From: Bradyrhizobium cenepequi
GTDB taxonomy: Bacteria > Pseudomonadota > Alphaproteobacteria > Rhizobiales > Xanthobacteraceae
Reading direction: 5' to 3'
Assembly: GCF_020329485.1 (NCBI RefSeq)
Contig: NZ_JAGKJI010000060.1
Span: 1 to 37,544, forward strand
Length of the DNA: 37,544 nt
Shown piece after piece: positions 32,132 through 37,544 of this stretch. Positions within the stretch are counted from its first letter, which is position 1. Every line of letters begins with the position of its first letter. Position numbers and translations under genes: made by a program. The notes below the pieces were generated by a model. That model was not told where the DNA came from. It ran no database searches and saw nothing but the letters and a program-made list of their open reading frames with translations.

Positions 32132-32735
32132 CGTTTTCTCCAGACGCGAAATACAACAGGGCAGCCATCAATACCTGGCCGACGACGAAGGGCAGGCCCA
32201 TGGTCCAGGGCGACAATGCGTGGCTCTGGCTCGCGAACACCAGCACCGCAAAGCCGGAGAGGAAATACCAGGCGCCGGCGAAGGCGATGCTGCGTGGCAA
32301 CAAGCGGACGGAGGCGAACACGCCGAGGCTCACCAGCACCTGCCATAAGCCGGGCAGCATCCACAGCGTTTCGGGCGCGAACTTCCAAAGCAGGATCGCG
32401 AGCAGCACGCCGGCGACACTCGCGGGCAGGAACTGCTCGATTGCCTGCTGGATCATGGCGTCGGCGAGCCCGGAATGATGCCGGCGCGAGCGTGCCCGCA
32501 TCTCGGTCCAGATCAGCGCGGCGGAAAGCAGCGCGGCGACGGTCCAGCCGCCAAAGAAAGTCAGCGGGTTTGCAGTCGGATTGTCGAGCCAGAGGAACTG
32601 CAGGATCGCGGTCAGCAGCGCCACGCCGGCAGTGGCGGCCACGGTCGCCGGGCCATAACCACGGAACGCCGTGCCAGCCGCAATCTGACTGCGGATGGCA
32701 AGAATATCGGCCAGGGCCTTGTCGAGATCGCGCAT
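32118..32735 (-). CDS. Integral membrane protein of unknown function, first gene of the uppS-paralogue operon
   Basis: A 205-residue protein with a cytosolic N-terminal helix (RDLDKALADILAIRSQIAAG) and about six hydrophobic segments: VAATAGVALLTAILQFLWL, FFGGWTVAALLSAALIW, SVAGVLLAILLWKF, a helix near MLPGLWQVLVSLGVFASV, IAFAGAWYFLSGFAVLVF and LPFVVGQVLMAALLYF. The R-R/H-R loop after helix 2 suggests cytoplasmic orientation. I know of similar membrane-protein / small winged-helix pairs in alphaproteobacteria, but without a defined role. Translation is coupled to the regulator by overlap. Confidence 0.82.
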   Translation of the reverse strand: MRDLDKALADILAIRSQIAAGTAFRGYGPATVAATAGVALLTAILQFLWLDNPTANPLTFFGGWTVAALLSAALIWTEMRARSRRHHSGLADAMIQQAIEQFLPASVAGVLLAILLWKFAPETLWMLPGLWQVLVSLGVFASVRLLPRSIAFAGAWYFLSGFAVLVFASQSHALSPWTMGLPFVVGQVLMAALLYFASGENDVED

Positions 32736-32746
32736 CGGTTGTCCGA

Positions 32747-32763
32747 ACTTTGCATTGTAAAGT
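32747..32763. promoter_or_regulatory. Operator-like palindrome at the operon promoter
   Basis: ACTTTG-CATTG-TAAAGT is a palindrome with one mismatch, 12 bases upstream of the first gene of the operon. It overlaps the -10 box TATACT on the minus strand, so a bound regulator would repress. The winged-helix protein encoded in the operon is the obvious candidate ligand. Confidence 0.6.
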
Positions 32764-32788
32764 ATACCAAGTCGCGAAGCGGGCGCAA
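32761..32788 (-). promoter_or_regulatory. Candidate promoter of the membrane protein / regulator / uppS operon
   Basis: On the minus strand TTGCGC (32788-32783) and TATACT (32766-32761) are 16 bases apart. TATACT is close to consensus. Transcription would start just before the first gene at 32735, and the -10 overlaps the palindrome. Confidence 0.5.
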
Positions 32789-32861
32789 GTCGGCCACCGG
32801 CTGACTGGCGATCACTTCGGCCGTCTCCATCGAAACAGTTTGTGTAGCGCCGGCACCGCTA

Positions 32862-32965
32862 GATCATGATCTGAAATCGGATCATGATCTCATCTCTTGG
32901 TTTGAGCATGATCTTCGCGCAAACACTTCGCGCTTGTCGCGAGGAAAAACCGGTTCCCACCTTTC
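32862..32965. repeat. Dispersed intergenic repeat with GATCATGATC motifs, family D
   Basis: GATCATGATCT occurs twice, followed by GAGCATGATCTTCGCGCAAA and AAAAACCGGTTCCCACCTTT, then CCGGATGCTAGA. This layout is characteristic of a repeat found in many rhizobial intergenic regions. A fragment with GGATCATGATCT is also seen at 15415-15426. Confidence 0.5.
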
Positions 32966-32971
32966 CGGATG

Positions 32972-33331
32972 CTAGACCTTCACCAGGCTCGCAAATCCGC
33001 CGTAGATCATGCGCTTGCCGTCGAACGGCATCGATTGGCCGTTCGACATGGATTTGAGGCGCTCATCCGCCATCACCTTGGCGTTGATCTTGTCGCGCTG
33101 GGCGCGCGATTTGTAGGTAATCCAGGCGAACACGACCGTCTCGCCCGCTTTCAGTTTGACGCTTTGCGGGAACGAGGTGAGCTTGCCGGGCTTGACGTCC
33201 TCGGCGACCCATTCGCGATAGTCCAGCGCACCATATTCGCGCCAGATCTTGCCGCACTTTCGCGACAAGCGGGCATACGCGGCGAGATTCTTCTTCGGGA
33301 CGGCGACGATGAAGCCATCGACATAGGGCAT
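32972..33331 (-). CDS. DUF1428 domain-containing protein
   Basis: A 119-residue protein matching the DUF1428 pattern, which has a ferredoxin-like (dimeric alpha-beta barrel) fold: MPYVDGFIVAVPKKNLAAYARL at the start, YREWVAEDVKPGKLTSFPQSVKL, VVFAWITYKSRAQRDKINAKVM, and DGKRMIYGGFASLV at the end. No catalytic residues are known. ATG 33331 has CAGGA upstream and gives the family's normal length; ATG 33358 would add nine residues without a ribosome site. It is separated from the uppS-paralogue operon by about 235 bases that include a dispersed repeat. Confidence 0.9.
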   Translation of the reverse strand: MPYVDGFIVAVPKKNLAAYARLSRKCGKIWREYGALDYREWVAEDVKPGKLTSFPQSVKLKAGETVVFAWITYKSRAQRDKINAKVMADERLKSMSNGQSMPFDGKRMIYGGFASLVKV

Positions 33332-33356
33332 GGGCAATTCCTGTTGCTGTTCCGTC

Positions 33357-33506
33357 ATGGCGAGGTGCGAAGCGACGACGCAGTCCGTTTACCCGCTTGC
33401 GGCGCTTGCAGTTACGGTCGGTGGATGCGTCAGCTATGGCAACAGGATGCCTGAACCGGTGTCGGCCGGTATTGGTCACGGTGCCGCACCCCAGCCCATC
33501 GGATAG
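33357..33506 (+). CDS. Possible 49-residue lipoprotein
   Basis: A short plus-strand frame encoding MARCEATTQS, then the hydrophobic YPLAALAVTVGGC and a polar tail ending GAAPQPIG. The VGGC before VSYGNR has the form of a lipobox, so the mature protein would be a small lipidated peptide of about 26 residues. There is no good ribosome site before ATG 33357, so the true N-terminus may differ or the gene may be damaged. It lies between two minus-strand genes. No homology is recognised. Confidence 0.4.
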   Translation: MARCEATTQSVYPLAALAVTVGGCVSYGNRMPEPVSAGIGHGAAPQPIG

Positions 33507-33538
33507 GGCAGCAACCCTCTTCGTGGCGTCCGCCGATT

Positions 33539-33808
33539 TCAGTCGTAATAGTAATCCCTATGCACGCGGCCGCGACGCGGCTGTTGCTGGCCGAAAGCTG
33601 CGCGTGGATTGATGTTGCAGTAGAGATTGCGTCCGGACGCGCTCGCCATGCATTGCGCATAGGATTGATACGAGCAGTCTCCCGGAATTCCGAAGCCTCT
33701 GCCTTGGGCACACCAGGGATAATCATAGGCCGCGGCGGGAGCGGAGCCGGCGGTGACACCCGCCCCGACGGCCGTCGCGGCCAGCATTGCCAACATCAGT
33801 TTGCGCAT
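33539..33808 (-). CDS. DUF3551 domain-containing small secreted protein
   Basis: An 89-residue protein with a signal peptide (MRKLMLAMLAATAVGAGVTAG, cleavage near APAAA). The mature part DYPWCAQGRGFGIPGDCSYQSYAQCMASASGR is the DUF3551 signature, with three conserved Cys residues; a fourth lies in NLYCNINP. The C-terminus is basic and Tyr-rich (RVHRDYYYD). DUF3551 proteins are abundant in Bradyrhizobium and have no known function. ATG 33808 has AAGGAG upstream. Confidence 0.88.
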   Translation of the reverse strand: MRKLMLAMLAATAVGAGVTAGSAPAAAYDYPWCAQGRGFGIPGDCSYQSYAQCMASASGRNLYCNINPRAAFGQQQPRRGRVHRDYYYD

Positions 33809-33925
33809 CGTCGCTCTCCTTCGCCTTGGCCAGGCTATTGCCTGCATCTGCGTAGTCGCATGGCCGGCGTCAAGGTTCAGAACGCGATTGTCGCAGGAAG
33901 GTTCAGGATGACGCGCGCTTGCGGC

Positions 33926-34897
33926 CTATTCCACCTTCAGCCCCGCGCCCTCGACCACTTTCCTCCACTTTTCGGTCTCGGCGACGATCTCTGCACCGAA
34001 TGCTTCCGGCGTCTGGATACGCGGCTCACCGCCCAGTTCAACCAAACGTGTCTTCATCGCCGGCTCGGCCAGCACAGCGTTGATGTCACTGTTGAGCTTG
34101 GTGATGATCTCCTTCGGCGTATTCTTTGGCGCGCCGATGCCGAACAAGGCGCTCGCCTCGTAACCCTTCACGGTCTCGGCGACGGCCTGCACATCTGGCA
34201 GTTGCGGCGAACGCTCCGCGGTGGTGACGCCGAGCGCCCGCAGCGAGCCGGAGCGGATATGCTGGATGATCGAGGGCATGTTGTCGAAGATCACGTGCAC
34301 CTGGCCGCCGAGCAGGTCGGTGATCGCCGGCGCCGCGCCACGATAGGGCACGTGCTGCATCTTGGCGCCGCTCATTGCCATGAACATCTCGCCGGAGAGA
34401 TGCACCGAGGTGCCGTTGCCGGACGAGGCCAGGTTCACCTTGCCGGGATTGGCTTTCACATACGCGATGAACTCGGCGACGCTCTTCGCCGGAACATCCT
34501 TGTTGACGGTCATCACGTTCGGCACCCGCTGGAACGAAGCGATCGGCGCGATGTCGCGCACGAAATTGAACTTCAAATTTGCATACATCGTGGCGTTGAT
34601 GTAGTTCGCGGGATTGATCAGCAGCACGGTGTAGCCGTCCGGCTCGGCGTTGACCGCGGCCTCCGTGGCGATATTGTTGCCGGCGCCGGGCTTGTTCTCG
34701 ATCACGAATTGCTGTCCGAGCCTTTCCGACAGCCGCTGCCCGATCAGGCGGGCCAGGATATCGGTGGCGCCGCCCGGCGGATAGCCGACGATCCAACGGA
34801 CTGGCCGTGTCGGATAGTCCGCCGCCGAGGCGCGGCCGATCGCGAATGTCGAAATCCCGGAACCGATCAGGCCAAGCGCGGTACGGCGTGAAATCAT
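33926..34897 (-). CDS. Bug-family tripartite tricarboxylate transporter substrate-binding protein
   Basis: A 323-residue exported receptor with signal MISRRTALGLIGSGISTFAI; the SRRTA pattern is Tat-like. The mature protein starts ADYPTRPVRWIVGYPPGGATDILAR, the hallmark of Bug/TctC receptors, followed by IENKPGAGNNIATEAA and HVPYRGAAPAITDLLGGQV. They bind carboxylates and related ligands in the periplasm. No tctA/tctB membrane genes are beside it, which is common for the expanded Bug family. GGAGGA precedes the start. The ligand is not predictable. Confidence 0.92.
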   Translation of the reverse strand: MISRRTALGLIGSGISTFAIGRASAADYPTRPVRWIVGYPPGGATDILARLIGQRLSERLGQQFVIENKPGAGNNIATEAAVNAEPDGYTVLLINPANYINATMYANLKFNFVRDIAPIASFQRVPNVMTVNKDVPAKSVAEFIAYVKANPGKVNLASSGNGTSVHLSGEMFMAMSGAKMQHVPYRGAAPAITDLLGGQVHVIFDNMPSIIQHIRSGSLRALGVTTAERSPQLPDVQAVAETVKGYEASALFGIGAPKNTPKEIITKLNSDINAVLAEPAMKTRLVELGGEPRIQTPEAFGAEIVAETEKWRKVVEGAGLKVE

Positions 34898-35034
34898 GAA
34901 GTATCCTCCGATATGGCCGGGTTCGTACCCCGGTCCGTTTCTATTGAACTGATGACGGCGCGCGTTGTAACAAACTAAGCATCGGACAGCCAGCGTGCAG
35001 CTTGCGCGCTGGACCTCGACGAAAGGATGAGGTC

Positions 35035-35454
35035 ATGACCGTCAAGGTGAACGCGCTCGACCATCTCGTGATCAACGTGTCCGACGTGGCACGTTCCACA
35101 GAATGGTACAGCCGGATCCTCGGCATGGAGGTCAAGGTGTTCGATCCGGGCGAGGGCAAGGCGCCGCGGACCTCGCTGGTGTTCGGCAACCAGAAGATCA
35201 ATGTGCGGCCGCGCGATGCCTCCAAGATCGATTGGTTCACCGCTGATCACGAGACGCCGGGCAGCGAGGACCTCTGCTTCCTCACCTCCAGCACGCCCGA
35301 CGAGGTCGTGGCGCATCTGAAGGCCAACGGCGTCAAGATCGAGGAAGGTCCGTCGGCCAAGTCGGGCGCGCGCGGCACGCTGCGGTCGGTCTATTGCCGC
35401 GATCCCGACGGCAGCCTGATCGAGATTTCGTCGTACGAGGATGGTGCTTCCTAA
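35035..35454 (+). CDS. VOC family protein (glyoxalase/bleomycin resistance/dioxygenase fold)
   Basis: A 139-residue single VOC domain pair. LDHLVINVSDVARSTEWYSRILGMEV carries the first metal-ligand His, DHETPGSEDLCFLT starts the second module, and YCRDPDGSLIEISSYE ends with the ligand Glu. Family members use a divalent metal for dioxygenase, isomerase or thiol-transfer reactions; the substrate is unknown. ATG 35035 has GGATGAGG upstream; the frame from 35002 adds a non-conserved stretch. It is divergent from the Bug receptor gene. Confidence 0.9.
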   Translation: MTVKVNALDHLVINVSDVARSTEWYSRILGMEVKVFDPGEGKAPRTSLVFGNQKINVRPRDASKIDWFTADHETPGSEDLCFLTSSTPDEVVAHLKANGVKIEEGPSAKSGARGTLRSVYCRDPDGSLIEISSYEDGAS

Positions 35455-35457
35455 TGC

Positions 35458-35541
35458 CGTCATTGCGAGCGGAGCGAAGCAATCCATTTCTCCACCTGTG
35501 GGGGCATAGATTGCTTCGTCGCTGCGCTCCTCGCAATGACG
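35458..35541. repeat. Palindromic intergenic repeat, family C
   Basis: CGTCATTGCGAGCGGAGCGA at the start and CTGCGCTCCTCGCAATGACG at the end are inverted, and AAGCAATC/GATTGCTT lie inside them. The copy begins four bases after the stop of the VOC gene and would form a long hairpin, perhaps serving as a transcript end. Confidence 0.75.
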
Positions 35542-35647
35542 TGGAGGGAGTCTGCCCCTAATATTTGCCCGCCGCGAGATCCGGTGGCACAAATGCTTCC
35601 CGAACAAGCAAGACGAAAGCAGCCAGCAAGGCTGCACGGGAGGAAGC

Positions 35648-37228
35648 ATGACCAATTCACAGGCAGCACCTGGTATCGTGGGACCGTTTGCAGGCCTCGA
35701 CGTGCCATGGCTGCTTCGGATGCGCGCCGAGGTCCGGCGCGATCACCCGTTCCTGATCTGGGCGCCGTTCGAGGCACCGGCGTGCAAATGGACCTATGGC
35801 GAGTTTCACGAGCGCGTCGGCGCGCTGGCCGCAGGGCTTGCAAAACGCGGCGTCAGGCCCGGTGAATATGTGCTGATCCATCTCGACAATTGCATCGAGG
35901 CGATGCTGGCCTGGTTCGCCTGCGTCGAGCTTGGCGCGGTCGCGGTCACCACCAACACGCGCTCGGCCGCCGCCGAGATGGAATATTTCGCCGGCCATTG
36001 TGGCGCGGTCGCCGCGATCACCCAGCCGGCCTATGCCGAACTGCTCGCGGCCAATTGCCGCGAGCTACGCTGGATCGCAGTGATCTCGCATAATGCGGGC
36101 GCGGCACCGGCGCACGCCGCGTCACGCGGCGACAGTTTTGAATCGCTGTTCGCGGACAGCGCCGATCGGCCGCGCCGCGCCACCGACCCGCTCGCCTCTT
36201 GCAGCGTGCAGTACACGTCCGGCACGACATCGCGCCCGAAGGCGGTGTTGTGGACCCATGCCAATGCGCTGTGGGGCGCCAAGATCAATGCCGCGCACGA
36301 GGACCTGCATGCCGGTGACGTGCACCAGATCTACCTGCCGCTGTTCCACACCAATGCGCTGGCCTATTCGATGCTGGCGACGCTGTGGGTCGGCGCTACC
36401 AGCGTGATCCAGCCGCGGTTTTCCGCAAGCCGCTTCTGGAGCGTCGCGCTGAAGCACGGCTGCACCTGGACCTCGACCATTCCGTTCTGCATGAAGGCGC
36501 TGCTGGAGCACGAGATCCCTGAGAACCACAAATTCCGGCTCTGGGGCACGGCCGTGTGCGAGCCGCCGCCGTTTGCCGCGTTCGGCGTCAAGACCATCGG
36601 CTGGTGGGGCATGACGGAGACCATCACCCACGGCATCGTCGGCGAAGTCGATCAGCCGAATACGCCGATGTCGATTGGCCGCGCGGCGGCGGAATACTCC
36701 ATCCGCATCACCAACGATGACGGCTCGGCGACGGAAGTCGGCGACACCGGCAATCTCTCGATCAAGGGCATTCCCGGCCTGTCGCTGTTCAAGGAGTATC
36801 TGCACAACGAAAAGGCCACCCGCGAGAGCTTCGACGAGCACGGTTATTTCCTGACCGGTGACCGCGTCACGCTGCTCGAGCACGGCTTCGTCAAGTTCGG
36901 CGACCGCGCCAAGGACATGCTGAAGGTGGGCGGCGAGAACGTCGCGGCCTCCGAGATCGAGCAGGTAATCGCGGTGGTGCCCGGCGTCCGCGAGGCGGCG
37001 GTGGTGGCGAAGAAGCATCCGATGCTCGAGGAAGTGCCGGTGGTCTTCATCATCCCGCAGGGCGGCGTCGACCGCGCGCCGGCCGACCTGCACGACAATG
37101 TCATGACCGCCTGCCGCGGCGCGCTCGCCGACTTCAAGGTGCCGCGCGAAATCCGCTTCGTCGACGACATGCCGCGCTCGACGCTGGAGAAGGTCGCGAA
37201 AGCCGAGCTGCGAAAGATGCTGGAGTGA
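35648..37228 (+). CDS. AMP-dependent acyl-CoA synthetase/ligase
   Basis: A 526-residue adenylate-forming enzyme. YTSGTTSRPKAVLWTHAN is the ATP/phosphate loop (A3). GVKTIGWWGMTETITHG is the A5 motif, FLTGDRVTLLEHGFVKFGDR contains the ribose-binding Asp (A7), and KDMLKVGGENVAASEIE is the hinge region (A8). RSTLEKVAKAELRK includes the A10 catalytic Lys. The enzyme converts a carboxylic acid to its CoA ester through an acyl-AMP. It resembles the CaiC-like branch, but the substrate is not predictable. ATG 35648 has GGGAGGAAG upstream. It may connect with the nearby Bug receptor and VOC protein in the use of an organic acid; this is inference. Confidence 0.91.
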   Translation: MTNSQAAPGIVGPFAGLDVPWLLRMRAEVRRDHPFLIWAPFEAPACKWTYGEFHERVGALAAGLAKRGVRPGEYVLIHLDNCIEAMLAWFACVELGAVAVTTNTRSAAAEMEYFAGHCGAVAAITQPAYAELLAANCRELRWIAVISHNAGAAPAHAASRGDSFESLFADSADRPRRATDPLASCSVQYTSGTTSRPKAVLWTHANALWGAKINAAHEDLHAGDVHQIYLPLFHTNALAYSMLATLWVGATSVIQPRFSASRFWSVALKHGCTWTSTIPFCMKALLEHEIPENHKFRLWGTAVCEPPPFAAFGVKTIGWWGMTETITHGIVGEVDQPNTPMSIGRAAAEYSIRITNDDGSATEVGDTGNLSIKGIPGLSLFKEYLHNEKATRESFDEHGYFLTGDRVTLLEHGFVKFGDRAKDMLKVGGENVAASEIEQVIAVVPGVREAAVVAKKHPMLEEVPVVFIIPQGGVDRAPADLHDNVMTACRGALADFKVPREIRFVDDMPRSTLEKVAKAELRKMLE

Positions 37229-37322
37229 CGTGCTGAGGCGTGGGCTCGTAGATTCCATGGGGCGGTGAGCGTGGCCTTTCCGATAGGTTTGGGTTTCCAC
37301 ACTCGAACCCTCGGAGAGTCAG

Positions 37323-37544
37323 ATGCAAGCATCGACCGTAGACACGCCCACCACCGGCCATAATGGCACAATTTTCGTTGCGATCGAACTCAGTCAGAAG
37401 ACGTGGCTGGTGACGCTGCACAGCCCGGATCGGGATCGGATGTCGCGTCACAAGCTGGAGGGCGGCGATCATGCGGGGCTGCTGGGGTTAATTGAGAAGG
37501 TCCGCAGCCGGGCGGGGGAGAAGCTCGGATCGGTGCCGCGTGTG
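37323..37544 (+). mobile_element. IS110-type transposase, N-terminal fragment cut by the window edge
   Basis: From ATG 37323, preceded by CGGAGAG, 74 codons run to the end of the window without a stop. FVAIELSQKTWLVTLHSPD is the N-terminal segment of IS110-family transposases, which carry the first Asp/Glu of the RuvC-like DEDD site, followed by HKLEGGDHAGLLGLIEKV. The 90 bases before it belong to the left end of the element; IS110 elements lack obvious terminal inverted repeats and encode a bridge RNA in an end region. The rest lies outside the window. Confidence 0.8.

Noticed and set aside
268..35541. CRISPR-like array
   Set aside because: The repeats present are dispersed palindromic elements in single copies, not regularly spaced direct repeats, and no cas-like gene is present.

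Overview
The window reads as chromosomal DNA of a GC-rich alphaproteobacterium, most probably Bradyrhizobium or a close relative. The grounds are the codon use, the aap-type amino-acid transporter, a Bug-type tricarboxylate receptor, a DUF3551 protein, an HWE-type histidine kinase, and several intergenic palindromic repeats of the kind common in that group. Both window edges lie inside insertion sequences: the end of an IS5-type transposase on the left and the start of an IS110-type transposase on the right.

Layout. 1-2.7 kb: IS5 remnant, a repeat fused to a beheaded NmrA-like gene, a cytochrome P450, and palindromic repeats. 2.7-8.3 kb: an SDR oxidoreductase, an HWE-type kinase, a PAS-GGDEF-EAL protein, a YccF membrane protein and an SsuD-like flavin monooxygenase. 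8.4 kb: tRNA-Arg(CCG). 8.6-12.3 kb: a three-gene ABC exporter with a divergent TetR regulator and a perfect 17-bp palindrome between them, then a MAPEG protein. 12.6-16.9 kb: an NPY-repeat secreted protein, a small secreted protein, an HD hydrolase, a LOG-type enzyme, three small hydrophilic proteins in one operon and a DUF2267 protein. 16.9-18.8 kb: a chemotaxis receptor whose 3' end looks frameshifted. 19.1-25.4 kb: an amino-acid uptake and use locus. An RpiR regulator, aminotransferase, binding protein and Asp/Glu racemase-like enzyme lie on the minus strand; two permeases lie on the plus strand; no ATPase gene is present. 25.6-29.5 kb: a PoxB-like TPP enzyme, threonine ammonia-lyase, a DUF1697 protein and a 52-residue putative zinc ribbon. 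29.7-32.7 kb: an uncharacterised protein and a membrane protein / winged-helix regulator / isoprenyl transferase operon. 33-37.2 kb: DUF1428, DUF3551, a Bug receptor, a VOC protein and an acyl-CoA ligase.

The most interesting signals are regulatory or structural. Two near-identical 17-bp palindromes sit at the promoter of the uppS-paralogue operon and across the uppS start codon. The TetR palindrome lies between two overlapping divergent promoters. A paired half-site lies in the RpiR/permease divergent region. One extra base appears to have replaced the usual end of the chemotaxis receptor with a long tail. I saw no CRISPR array, phage module or obvious defence system. All family names come from recognising motifs by eye, without a database search.
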